Assembly: GCF_039555335.1 (NCBI RefSeq)
Contig: NW_027305502.1
Span: forward strand, 1,075,001-1,139,000
Length of the DNA: 64,000 bases
Direction: 5' to 3'
DNA from: Amphiura filiformis
Taxonomy: Eukaryota; Echinodermata; Ophiuroidea; Amphilepidida; Amphiuridae
The position numbers were made by a program, and so were the translations under genes. Every line of letters begins with the position of its first letter. Position 1 is the first letter of the stretch. Shown here piece after piece: positions 52,945-62,734 of this stretch. The notes beneath the pieces were generated by a model that did no database searches, was not told the DNA's origin, and saw only the letters and a program-made list of their open reading frames with translations.

Positions 52945-53411
52945 GGGCGCACACCACTAAATAATCTTCCCATTGAAACGCGTGTAAAAACACCGGGTTT
53001 CTTTGCTCATTTTGAGGCCTTTTGGGCTCGTTTAAAATTTTTTATGATGACCAGTCGATTGCAAATCGATGAGAGTTTAACATATGTTTCAATGTATGGG
53101 GTTCTTCCATCTCGTTTTCCCGCTAGGAGGCCGCGAACAGCGCCCTCACTGTTTTTGACATGCTCTCAAGACTGCAAACCCGATTCTGCCATTTTTCAAT
53201 TCGCGGACCTATTTTCTAAATAATTATAAAATGTGACTTTTTGGCGACTCAAATTTATGTATAGGCTTTACACTTTTATTTAAGCTATAATTCGCCACTC
53301 TTTCTGCATAATAAGTTTAAAGACCAGCCCAAAATACCTCAAAAAGTTTCTGTAATTTACCGGAACTCATTAGGGTTACACAAATGGCGCATTGATTTAG
53401 TGGTGTGCCCC
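52945..53411. mobile_element. TIR element (GGGCGCACACCACTAAAT), last copy ending the array
   Basis: The array stops exactly at the element's right terminus GTGGTGTGCCCC. In the other units the same point continues into ttcaaggaatta(or t)atgatg. Confidence 0.78.
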
Positions 53412-53650
53412 CTTGTGGCGGTTACGGCCAGCTATATACTGATCATGCGAAAATCGTAAAAACATAGAATAGAAACAGTGTGGCAGACTCTCAAAATCTC
53501 ACATTGTATGCTTAGCCTGAGTCGCTCGGTCTATCTCGAACAAAATCACCATGCGTAGCTGTTGAAAAACGTGAGGATTCATCGTACTATCACGGCAATT
53601 GTTGACACGAAGATATAGGGACGATGACGGTGTGCGGGTGTCCCGCTAGT
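53412..53650 (+). mobile_element. Possible Helitron-type 3' end next to the array
   Basis: The last 16 bases, GCGGGTGTCCCGCTAG followed by T, match the terminus of the 43-kb Helitron (GCGGGTATCCCGCTAG-T) at 15 of 16. The upstream hairpin is weaker (GGGAC..GTCCC). The 5' end was not identified. Confidence 0.45.
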
Positions 53651-53651
53651 C

Positions 53652-53953
53652 TAAAGCAGTATGCAGACTCCGAGTATTAGACGTACAATATTGTATGTAA
53701 CATATCTACGTTATTTTATATATTGCCATTCTATTTCCAGTAATGTTTAAGTTCTAACGAATGTTTGATGACGTAAAATCGATAATATGTTACGTATAAT
53801 ATCTGGTAGAAATATATTATCGATTTTACGTCATCAAACATTCGTTAGAACTTAAACATTCTGGAAATAGAATGGCAATACATGTAGATTAAATAACGTA
53901 GATATGTTACATACAATATTGTACGTCTAATAAAAAGTCTGCATACTGCTTTA
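53652..53953. mobile_element. 302-bp near-perfect foldback MITE (TAAAGCAGTATGCAGACT)
   Basis: Arms of ~140 bp (left taaagcagtatgcagact; right agtctgcatactgcttta) mirror each other with few mismatches around a short loop at about 53791-53812. TA at each end fits a TA-target (mariner-type) MITE. Confidence 0.88.
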
Positions 53954-54113
53954 CTCTAAATAGCGATATATTGTGACTGACTACAGAGATCACATCACTA
54001 ATTATTTGATGATATTTTTTATTACACGACTGAATTACATAGGCTTTTACGATACCAGCCATTTATGGTTACATTTACTGCAGTATTATAATGGAGCCTA
54101 ATTACTCACAATT

Positions 54114-54392
54114 GTGACATGATCAAGGGGAATGAGTCACATGTCGGCAATTTTCAATTAGAAGTTTTTTACATCAGTTTTTGGCAGCTTATGAATGCTA
54201 CATTTGGATGCAAACCCCATCAAAATCGGACATCTGGTTACCGAGTTATGAGCTAGAGATCAGTGGTTATCTGGTTATGAGCAATTTATCAATGGCTGAA
54301 AACAATATAAAACAAAAGCATTTGAACACTGTTTTTGCCAATATCTCAAAAACAATATTAGCGACATCCGACTCATTCCGCTTGATCATGTT
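54114..54392. mobile_element. GTGACATGATCAAGG-type MITE, uninterrupted copy
   Basis: Left GTGACATGATCAAGGGGAAT, right inverse CGACTCATTCCGCTTGATCA. It shares inner words (aatttatcaatggctgaaaa, caatattagcgacatccgac) with the split copy at 9668-12532. The short + ORF here is an accident of the repeat. Confidence 0.75.
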
Positions 54393-54644
54393 ATTATGTT
54401 TGGCTGTAGTTTGCCGCAAACAAAAATGATGAATGATTTAACCAGGCGATTTAACCCTTTGCATTTATAATTGAGATACGGAATCAAATCTATCAAGATA
54501 CCAAAATTGACATGTTTTGCAGTACATGTAAATGGATTAGTCCTACTAATGAGACCGTTTCTATTTTAGTGTACCAGTTCCAAGAATGCTGTAAGCAGAT
54601 TCAGCTCCAAGTATATTGAATGCACGTATTCTTGTCAATTTCGT

Positions 54645-55787
54645 TTAAGGGATCTGGAATGAGCGTTTCGACAGTATTTTTTGTGGGACATGAGAGCACA
54701 TCAGACATATATCGAATTGCATTCTGAATACGAAGAATGTCTTTCTGATATCAAATAATTTTCATTTTTGAAATTCACGATATAATACAAATTTTATGAC
54801 AAATTATTAAAATTTGATATTTTTCACATTTTTGAATGATATATTCTTAAAGTGTATGTAGCTGGGAGGAAAAGCCGACGATCAATTGAAAATATTAACC
54901 TTTCATATTGAAGATATGGATTTTTTCCCCAAAAAGACCTATTTTTTGTTGGTGTTTTGGGAAAAAATCTTCAATACGAAAGGTCAAAATTTTCAATTGA
55001 TCGTCGGCTTTTCTTCCCACCTACATACACTTTAAGTACAATTTTAAATCATTTGCCATAAAATGTGTATTACATTGCGAATTTCAAAAATCAAAATTAT
55101 TTGATATCAGAACTCAACAAACACAAAACGTTTTCGAAATCATTCGCAAAAGGTTATGAAAGGTTGTCGGAAAACGTTTAAATGTCGGGTTATATAAAGG
55201 GCCTACATTAATGGTATAAAACGTTTTCATAACATTAAAAAACATTTGTTGGTAATTTACTGCACAACAAACACAAATGTTTTACAGAAAACATTTAAAT
55301 GTCGGGTTATATAAAGGGTATAAAAACGTTTTAATAACAATGTTTTCACGACCTTCATATAACCCGACATTTAAATGTTATTAAAACGTTTTGTAAAAAA
55401 CATTTTAAGAACATTTCTGTGTTTGCTGGGTGCAAATATTTTAACATAATGTTATTTCAGTGTTGCCAAAATATTTGGCCAAAAATGTTTGCAAAAATAG
55501 TTTACAATGACATTTCGAAAAACATTAAAAAAATATTGTTGTAGTGTGTTTTCATATAAAACGTTTTAAAACGATTTCATGACCTTTATATAACCCGACA
55601 TTTTAATGTTATTAAAACGTTTTACCTAAACCAAAATCCAAAATATAACTTATTTAAAATGTTTTAAAAACGTTTTTGTGTTTGCTGGGAAGGACATTCT
55701 TCGTATTCAGAATGCAATTCGATATGTCTGATGTGCTCTAAGGTCCCACAATAAATACTGTCCAAACGCTCATACCTCATCCCTTAA
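54645..55787. mobile_element. TTAA-bounded foldback element interrupted by a TIR element
   Basis: Starts TTAAGGGATCTGGAATGAGC and ends CTCATACCTCATCCCTTAA, with inverted words gaatacgaagaatg / cattcttcgtattc and catgagagcacatcagacat / gatatgtctgatgtgctc. At 55113-55689 a cagcaaacacaaaacg-type TIR element is inserted. The uninterrupted relative is 60582-61251. Confidence 0.8.
55113..55689. mobile_element. TIR element (CTCAACAAACACAAAACGTT / GTGTTTGCTGGG) nested in a foldback
   Basis: Splits gatatcagaa from ggacattcttcgtattcaga, sequences that adjoin at 61146-61170. Longer than the array copies (41996-42312), with extra aacgtttt-rich interior. Confidence 0.75.
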
Positions 55788-56030
55788 GGTTTACATCATC
55801 ATTATAGACAGCACTAATCCATTTTAAACCAAGACAATGAGTAAAAAATTAAAGAAAAGCCCCTTATTAGCCGCTTAACCCTACAACTACGAAGGGGGTG
55901 TCAGATTTTTATTCGTCATAAAAAAACGCACGCGTTTACGCCCAAACGACCTAAGCTAATCGTAGATCCATCTTTTGCGCTCATTTTAGCGATAACATTT
56001 TTACCCCAGCACCAATACCCGGGGTAGGAC

Positions 56031-56550
56031 CAGGGCCGTTCCTAGGAATTTTGCCGCCCTAGGTAAAATCTTTCCCTGCCGCCCCACCAGAGCATACCAA
56101 AAAAGTGTTGGGGGGGGGGGTTACCCCTTGCAAACTCATCAGTTGTTATCCAGTGGCGGAGCTAGGGTTTGTGGCGCACTGGGCTAAGGATAATGACACC
56201 CCTCCCCCCTAATTCTTGAAACAATTGCGCGCGGAGCGAGCAAAATTGTGCACAAATAGGGCTTACCACTAATTAATTTTGGTTATAATGATATTGAATA
56301 TCGGTCTAAAATTGATATTGCAAATGATTTTTGTGGAAATGCGTGCGAAAATGTTGACCTTTATCTCTTGGAGGGGCGCAGAATCGATCCTGAATTGGTC
56401 AATTCGGCGGCCCCTGAGGGAGGCGTTGTCATTTTTTTCTTCCCTTTTCTTCCTCTATTCCCGTGTTTTTTTTCGCCCTTTTTTTTCGCCCCTCTACGTT
56501 TGCCGCCCTAGGCGACCGCCTTACCTGGCCTAATGGTCGGAACGGCCCTG
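56031..56550. mobile_element. hAT-type MITE with perfect 8-bp target duplication GGTAGGAC
   Basis: Termini CAGGGCCGTTCC and GGAACGGCCCTG are perfect inverses. GGTAGGAC precedes the left end (56023-56030) and follows the right end (56551-56558). Inside are gccgccctagg words near both ends and a nested ccagtggcggagctaggg repeat near 56151. The short + ORF here is not a gene. Confidence 0.9.
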
Positions 56551-56574
56551 GGTAGGACCGGCCATCAAAGATAA

Positions 56575-56596
56575 TCATAGAGAGAGAGAGGGGGGT
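56575..56596. repeat. (GA)n microsatellite
   Basis: agagagagagagaggggggt run. Confidence 0.85.
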
Positions 56597-56817
56597 GAGG
56601 CCCACCATTGGTTTCTAGAGTAAAATGAATGACTTTCATCTCGTTCTTGTAAAATTATTCAAAGATATACTGACCTTTAACTTGTTAGTTAGGTTGAAAT
56701 AGTCATTTCCTTTTATATTTAGGAGAAAATTCGTTGAAAATCGCATCTTTGTAGAATTTTTAGCCGAAAATCAATTTTGTAAATAGCTCAGAATTGTCCA
56801 AATCTGCATGGGCGCCA

Positions 56818-57240
56818 TCACATCATAAGGTGAAATTTACTTGCAAGCATATTTAAAATAACCGACTGTAGCTGGCAACGGATTTTTGGCTCTGGTAGGA
56901 AGAAGGTTAAAGGACAGTACACCTCTGGAGGAGAATTTCCTTTTGGCAGAGGCACTTCGGTTAGTTGGAGGGACAAGATTACCTTGGGATGCGGATCTAG
57001 TGGAGTGGCCATGACTGTTACTAATTGTGGAAAAGATGTTACATAAAGGCAGTGGGAGGATGTTGCTAAGGCTCTTATATAGACCATGATGTTAAGGTGG
57101 ATATTGCGACGATTATTAAGCTTGTCCCACTTCAAGGTATTTAGAAGAACATCAGAGGGGTATCTGCGTGGGAGACCAAGAATTATTTTGCCAGCAGTAT
57201 TTTGCAACCTGTCAAACGTTTTCAGTAGGGTCTTACCAGC
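56818..57240 (-). mobile_element. Non-LTR retrotransposon relic (C-terminal end of RT ORF)
   Basis: The - strand encodes LKTFDRLQNTAGKIILGLPR, then SDVLLNTLKWDKLNNRRNIH and later EPKIRCQLQSVI, a pattern seen at the C-terminus of CR1/jockey-type ORF2. Everything upstream is missing and the 5' edge abuts the G-rich repeat at 57240. Confidence 0.7.
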
Positions 57241-57400
57241 ATTTCCCCAAAATCAACAAATTTTGCGCAAAATTACCGCAAAAAGGTGAAATTTTCGTAA
57301 TTTTGGGTTTTTACTGGGAGGGGGAAACAGGGGGGGGGGAGAGTTCTGCCGGGGGGGGGGCATTTTCCCCCAGCAAATATCACAATAGTTGTCTCAAGAA
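57240..57400. repeat. GGGGGGCA-rich MITE fragment
   Basis: Matches the interior of 35119-35310 (caaaattaccgcaaaaagg, gggtttttactggg, gttctgccggggg). The conserved CAGTG ends are absent. It separates the retrotransposon relic from the GPCR fragment. Confidence 0.6.
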
Positions 57401-57407
57401 ATGTAAT

Positions 57408-57485
57408 GCGATCAATACAAGTCCGCGGTAAAACTGGAAGAAATGCGTAGAGCGAAAAGGCTCTCATACGCCGTGGACGCGAAGA
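57408..57485 (-). pseudogene. Fragment of a GPCR copy (TM5 region)
   Basis: About 75 bp resembles 58011-58085 inside the adjacent GPCR, in the same orientation. The fragment reads PRRMRAFSLYAFLPVL, where the gene has PPRRLRAFSLYAFLAVYL. It lacks the remaining helices and runs into a G-rich repeat. It is best read as a broken duplicate of part of the receptor gene, lying just past its stop codon. Confidence 0.6.
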
Positions 57486-57557
57486 CACTGTCTTCGAAAA
57501 CATGTAGTTTGACATCATTGGTGTTGGACCAACGGTGCTTTCAGGCAAGAATCATTT

Positions 57558-58670
57558 TTAACGTGCGTTATTTAATACGCATGTCATATATCGTCCGACG
57601 TAACGAATGAAGAGGTTTCGAATTTTCTTTCGCGTCATTCCGTAAAGAATCTGATCTAACATTGCGTTGCATGATTGCAGCAATAACAAACTGTTAACAA
57701 GTCCGGGGACAAAACATTTCGAACAAAAGAATTCTGTTATAATAACATAGATACTGTATGGTAACACGCAGATGGTCATAGCCGAGACTAACACAGTCAA
57801 ACTTATCGCTGGTCTATTGTAGCGGCTATTATGTTTGCCGCGTTCTCTGATGACAGACTCTGTTGAATTACCACCAGCTCTTCTGGATTCCTCCTGTTTG
57901 ACCTGAGCCCTCGAACGAGATGCGTTCGTCTCTGGTGAAACAGTTCCAATTCGTGCGTTTCTATGAATTCGCTTCCAAAGCAAAATAAAGAATGCCACAC
58001 TCAACCCTAAAACGATCAATACAGGTACTAGATAAACTGCTAGAAATGCGTAAAGCGAAAAGGCTCTCAATCGTCTTGGTGGACTCAGACACACTCTCCC
58101 GAAGTCGATATCCGCTGACTCGTCTAATGTCTTTGCTAAATTCCATATGCTGTGTTCAATGCCACTTATTAAAAAAGCTAACGTCCAGCAAATGATGATT
58201 GTGAGGCGAATACGAAATGTTGATTGCATTTTCAAATATCGTGGATAAGCAACAAGTACTAATAGAAATCGATCCATACTGATTGCAATAAGCGTAAATA
58301 TGCTGGCATTAACAGTGATATGAAAAGATGCGTGAGCTAATCTGCAGCCATATTCACCTAGTGGGTTATAGCCGCGAAAAATATACACAGGGGATATGTA
58401 GAGAAGGACAAAACCGGTGCAAAGATCAACAACTGAGAGGTTCCAAATTAAAAGTTCACTGCGTTTATCACGTAGCGAGGGTAACTTCCAAAACGCGACA
58501 ATTATGAAAATGTTACCACCCGTTACGAGGAATGAGAGAAGTGGTATGAAAACGGCGTAATAAACGTTTACTGTATATTGTAAGTCGTTGGTACTAATAG
58601 TAGATGCAAAAGAGGAATCGGAGTTCTCTAGCGTTATGTTATGTGCCGACATCCTGACTAAATTTGACAA
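57558..58670 (-). CDS. Single-exon class A (rhodopsin-like) GPCR, 370 aa, orphan
   Basis: One uninterrupted ORF with the layout of a rhodopsin-family receptor: an N-terminus with an NIT glycosylation sequon, then seven hydrophobic segments. TM1 has GGNIFIIVAF. TM2 has NLSVVD. Cys3.25 starts TM3, and the end of TM3 is SMDRF, a DRF variant of DRY. TM4 has Trp in IICWTLAF. TM5 has Pro in YLVPVLIVL. TM6 has CVLPY in place of CWLP. TM7 ends NAMLDQILYG, so NPxxY is replaced by LDQILY with no Pro. Counting back from DRF, position 3.32 is Phe rather than Asp, so it is not a typical monoamine receptor; no Lys is seen in TM7, so it is not an opsin. Intracellular loop 3 is long (~60 residues), basic and Ser-rich. 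Coupling to G proteins at the plasma membrane is family inference; the ligand is unknown. A second Met at residue 7 could also serve as start. Confidence 0.88.
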   Translation of the reverse strand: MSNLVRMSAHNITLENSDSSFASTISTNDLQYTVNVYYAVFIPLLSFLVTGGNIFIIVAFWKLPSLRDKRSELLIWNLSVVDLCTGFVLLYISPVYIFRGYNPLGEYGCRLAHASFHITVNASIFTLIAISMDRFLLVLVAYPRYLKMQSTFRIRLTIIICWTLAFLISGIEHSIWNLAKTLDESADIDFGRVCLSPPRRLRAFSLYAFLAVYLVPVLIVLGLSVAFFILLWKRIHRNARIGTVSPETNASRSRAQVKQEESRRAGGNSTESVIRERGKHNSRYNRPAISLTVLVSAMTICVLPYSIYVIITEFFCSKCFVPGLVNSLLLLQSCNAMLDQILYGMTRKKIRNLFIRYVGRYMTCVLNNAR

Positions 58671-59039
58671 ACTTCCGTGAACAAGTTGGTTAAGCGACTC
58701 CAGCGTGAGCTCTAAGTGCTGTCAAGAGCTCACTGTTGACAAATCTATAGCTATGTCGGACGTTATCGACACTGCTTTATACTGCCACCAATACGTGTCT
58801 GTGCTATTCACCCACGGGTTTGGAATTTTAATGTAAATTACTTTTACTTTTTCCCTGAAATGAATCTTATGTTTAATGATCCCAATGTCGTACACCGTTC
58901 CAGAGCACCCCCCGACACACACGCATACAAATTCACGAATTTTGGCAATAATTCGGTGCCATCTGAACATGTTCGGACCCACGTCACCATGGAGTCCAGT
59001 TAACTGATGATCGAGTGAGATATGGTGGCGGGGAGGGCA

Positions 59040-60265
59040 AAACTTGCCCACTGTTGGTACATTATTTAGTTTGTTTTGATATTTGTTTGTTTGTATGTTT
59101 ATTTGTTTGCATGTTATTTTTTTTGCTATCTACTCAAGATAGTATTTATTTATAAAATACAAAGAAATTGAGAAAGGTTGAATACATTTTGTTAGGCCTA
59201 TCTACTGATGATAGCATTTTGAACCTAAAAAGAACAGTCGGTATATTTGTTTTATATTTCATGTTTGTTTGTCTGTTTGTTTGTTTGTTTTTTATCTACT
59301 CAGATACCATTTACGGTAAGATTTGCAAATCACCCGTTGCGACATGTATCATCTTCTGTGAATACACCCAAGCCCACTTACGGCCTGCATCATTTACGGC
59401 CTGCATCGTTTTCTCGGAACGCGCAAACAGCTATCTTCTGAAGATATAGCATTGCGGGACTAATAAAACAACAGAAAATATAGAAAACATCTGTTAGGAA
59501 AGTTTGTTTTAGATGTTTTTTGTTTGTTTGTTTGTTTGTTTTTTCCGTTATCTACTCAAGATAGTATTTATTTATAAAATACAAAGAAAGTAAGAAAGGT
59601 TGACAATATTTTGTTATCTACTGATGATAGGCTACCATTAGGAACCGTATGAACTAATGAGAAAAACATCATAGATTTAACATGAGACAAGTCAGAAATT
59701 TCATTTGGTATATTTTTTTGTATTACATATTTGTTGTTTGTTTGCTTGTTTGTTTGTTATCTACGCAAGGTAGAATTTACGGTGTGATTTGCAAATCATT
59801 ATAGGCCCTTTGCGACATCACGCATCATCTGCTGTCAAAATCACGCGCTCAAAACCTACTTCTAACGGTCTGCATTATTTTCTCGGAACTCGCAAACAGC
59901 TTTACGGGCTTAATAAAACAACACAGAAAATGTTTCACAAATTTAGAAAACGTCAGTTAGGAAAGTTTGTTTTGATATTTTTTGTTTGTTTGTTTATTTG
60001 TTTGTTTGTTAGTTTTTCCGCTATCTACTCAAGATAGTATTTATTTATAGAATACAAAGAAATCGAGAAAGGTTGAATATATTTTGTAAGGCCTATCTAA
60101 TGATGATAGCATTTTTAAACCTAATGAAATAATACTAAATAAGAAGGAAATCATAGACTTAGCATGAGACGAGTAAGATAGGCCTAGATCATTTGGTATA
60201 TTTTTTTGATATTTCGTGTGTTTTTTATCTACTCAAGATACCATTTACGGTGCGATTTGCATATA
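59040..60265. repeat. Tandem ~450-bp repeat, about 2.7 units (same family as 37.08-37.98 kb)
   Basis: gttaggaaagtttgtttt recurs at about 59493 and 59957. The ctactcaagatagtatttat and gatgatagcatttt words recur in each unit. The run ends at ccatttacggtgcgatttgc, next to the inverted 21-kb-type repeat. Confidence 0.75.
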
Positions 60266-60274
60266 TAATATAAT

Positions 60275-60545
60275 AATTGAATGCAACATTTAATATCTTG
60301 CATAATTATAACGGCTCACTTTAATACTGAACAATTCTGATTTTGGAATCTACCAGTTTATTGATAGCGAACCCCGAAATTCCTCCACTTGGGAAGCTAA
60401 CAAACAGAGGGAGTAGGGTGACTAATCAGATGTGAAAATCTATCAATTGTGCACACATTAATTAAATCAGAGTTTTAAGCTTAAATACAATATCCAGAGT
60501 ATGCACAATGGGCAAGTGGACTACGGGGTAGTCTACTAGTAGTAG
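60275..60545. repeat. Deletion derivative of the 21.06-22.70 kb element, inverted
   Basis: ataacggctcactttaatac with tgaacaattctgattttgga is the reverse complement of sequence near 22650. The following ~155 bp is the reverse complement of 21060-21225. Confidence 0.68.
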
Positions 60546-60581
60546 CCAAGTAAGCGGAAAGGAAAACATTCAATATTTGAT

Positions 60582-61251
60582 TTAAGGGATCTAAAATGAG
60601 CGTTTATTGCGTTTCGACAGTATTTTTTGTGGCACATGAGAGCACCTCAGACCTATCGAATTGTATTCTGAATACGAAGCATGTCTTTCTGATATCAAAT
60701 ATTTTTCATTTTTTGAAAATCACAATATAATACAAATTTTATGACAAATTATAAAATTTGATATTTTTCGAATTTTTGATATATAACAGTCCTCGAAGTA
60801 AATTATATAAATCTAATGATTTATACTTAAAGTGTATGTAGCAGGGCGGAAAAGCCGACGGTCAATTGCAAATTTTGACCTTTCATATTGAAGATATGGA
60901 TTTTTTTCCCAAAAAGACCTAAGTTGTTTTTGGTGTTTTGGAAAAAAAATCCATATCTTCAATACGAAAGGTCAAAATTTTCAATTGATCGTCGGCTTTG
61001 CAACCCACCTACATACACTTTAAGTATAAATCATCAGATTTATAAAGTTCACTTCAAGTACTGTTAAATATCAAAAATATCAATTTTTAATGATTTGCCA
61101 TAAAATGTGTATTAAATTGCGAATTTCAAAAATTCAAAATTATTTGATATCTGAATGACATTCTTCGTATTCAGAATGCAATTCGATATGTCTGATGTGC
61201 TCTAATGTCCCAAAATAAATACTGTCCAAACGTTCATACCCCAGCCCTTAA
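60582..61251. mobile_element. TTAA-bounded foldback element, uninterrupted copy
   Basis: TTAA at 60582-60585 and 61248-61251. The arms mirror each other (gcgtttcgacagtatttttt / aaataaatactgtccaaacg) and the centre is a perfect hairpin of ccaaaaagaccta and tccatatcttcaata words. Confidence 0.82.
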
Positions 61252-61301
61252 TGAAACAATATATAGCTTTTATTGGCTTTTACATTATTTACATACCTCT
61301 T

Positions 61302-62202
61302 TAAGGTTGGTCTTAACCGAACCCTGGAATTATGGAAATTTTAGGCCTCATTGTTGGCTCTACTTCGAAAGTATATAAAAATATAGAATGGAAAAGAAAA
61401 TTTGTGCAAAAATGTTCAGTTTTGTATAAAGTCGCGAAAGGGAGGCGGGAGGGGGGGCATTCGGGGCAACATATCAAAACAATTCTTCAGCAAAATTGTT
61501 AAAAACTAGATATGAACACTATATTTTGATGTGAGGTTTATCGAAGTAAAAAATGAAAATTTTCATCCCAAATATGTTTACATTCATACTTTAGACCCGG
61601 GGTGGGGGGCACTTCCATGTCAGATATGCATCATGTGCCTCGGGATAGACCCCCTTTTTCAAACCGGCTTGTACCCAATGACCCCCTTTTTGTGTTATGA
61701 TCCTACCTATTACCCAATGACCCCCTTAAAAAAATTCATGTACTCAATGACCCCTTTTCTATTTCCTGCTATACGAAATGACCCCCCTTTTAATTCCCAA
61801 ATTTAGGTGGTATTTGTGTTCTCCTCCAGAAATAATGAGATTTTTCACATTTCCAAGGTGGCTAAGTTGTTTTACGCAGTTTGGCACTTATTTATGTGTA
61901 CTTAATGATACTCTTTTGGCAATCCTGTACTCAATGACTCCCATTTTACTTTTTGTTACCCCAATGACCATCCTTTTTTCAAAGTTTCATACCGAATGAC
62001 CCCATTTTTATTCAGGTTGTGTACTGAATGACCCCATATTTTTGTAATTGTACATTTGACCTGAATGCCCCCTACTTTTAACATGGCCGAGGCACATCCC
62101 TGCCATTTCAGATAGGGAGTGCCCCCGGGACTTTAGACCAACAATTTAGCAGTTATGAGACCCAAAAGTTTCCATAATTCCAGGGTTAAGACCAACCTTA
62201 AT
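61302..62202. mobile_element. TTAA-bounded element (TTAAGGTTGGTCTTAACC) with a second element nested inside
   Basis: Left TTAAGGTTGGTCTTAACCGA then ccctggaattatgg; right ccataattccaggg then TTAAGACCAACCTTAA. Inside, 61592-62133 has its own inverted ends (acccggggtggggggcactt / gggagtgcccccgggac) around many degenerate caatgaccccctttt words. It ends 189 nt before the P450 ATG. Confidence 0.78.
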
Positions 62203-62390
62203 ACAGCCTTGTAATGCTTACATAACCATGAGGATATATCCGGGGAAATATCCGGGAATATATCATGTCAAGTGTACTCGTATGTGCTTGTAGGTCGCCC
62301 AGTATACTCTTAGTAATTATTTTTGCATTATTTAATATAGTTAGTACAGAATCCGTGCTCTGATTTTGTCATAATAAATCTGGGTTAATC

Positions 62391-62734
62391 ATGACATTTA
62401 TAGCTAATATTGATATCCAATCAGTCTTCTTCTGTGTGCTGGTATTTTTACTTCTATCATGGTGGCTACGAAGTCCTTCCACCCGGACCATGGGGTTGGC
62501 CATTTCTTGGATATCTACCAAATCTTGCCATATCGGCATATCGTTCAGGACAACCACTGGATCAACTACTCAATTTATTGGCCAAAAAGTATGGACCGGT
62601 GTTTAGCCTCAACCTTGCTGGGAAGTCGGTTATTGTCTTAAATAACTTCAAATATGTGAAGGAAGGTTTGAGTAATCCCAGTATAAGTGACAGACCTCGT
62701 ATTTTAGACAAGGTTGATGCCGATACCGGTGAAG
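62391..62734 (+). CDS. P450 exon 1 (anchor, hinge and first beta region; contains a 1-nt frame offset)
   Basis: The ATG at 62391 opens the membrane-anchor frame. The hinge and body are in the +1 frame, open from 62410. Donor GTGAGT follows GATACCGGTGAAG. The phase matches exon 2 (G + GC = Gly). Confidence 0.78.

Larger units (their letters stand above)
40816..53411 (+). repeat. Tandem array of a ~3.46-kb unit, three units plus a partial
   Basis: Units begin GGGCGCACACCACTAAAT at 40816, 46015, 49489 and 52945. After removing the 1740-bp Helitron from the first, periods are 3459, 3474 and 3456 bp. Units are nearly identical, differing mainly in homopolymer lengths. Each contains a full ~470-bp inverted-terminus element at its start, half of a foldback element, a TIR element of the cagcaaacacaaaacg family, and an internally deleted copy of the starting segment. 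Identical 72-74-codon ORFs in each unit reflect recent duplication and show no sign of being genes. Confidence 0.93.
53412..57557. other. Intergenic stretch from array end to GPCR
   Basis: Stacked elements: possible Helitron 3' end, foldback MITE, GTGACATGATC MITE, TTAA foldback with nested TIR element, hAT MITE, retrotransposon relic, G-rich fragment and GPCR fragment. No intact host gene recognised. Confidence 0.6.
58671..61301. other. Intergenic stretch upstream of the GPCR
   Basis: 58671-59040 is the presumed GPCR 5' flank: single copy as far as can be judged, with one short ORF on the - strand that resembles nothing recognised. The rest is repeats, listed separately. Confidence 0.5.

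Noticed and set aside
54181..54429. 82-codon + strand ORF
   Set aside because: Lies within the GTGACATGATCAAGG MITE and has no relative among proteins that I recognise.
58722..59051. 109-codon ORF upstream of the GPCR on the - strand
   Set aside because: No recognisable domain, separate frame from the GPCR and in its presumed 5' flank; not supported as a gene.
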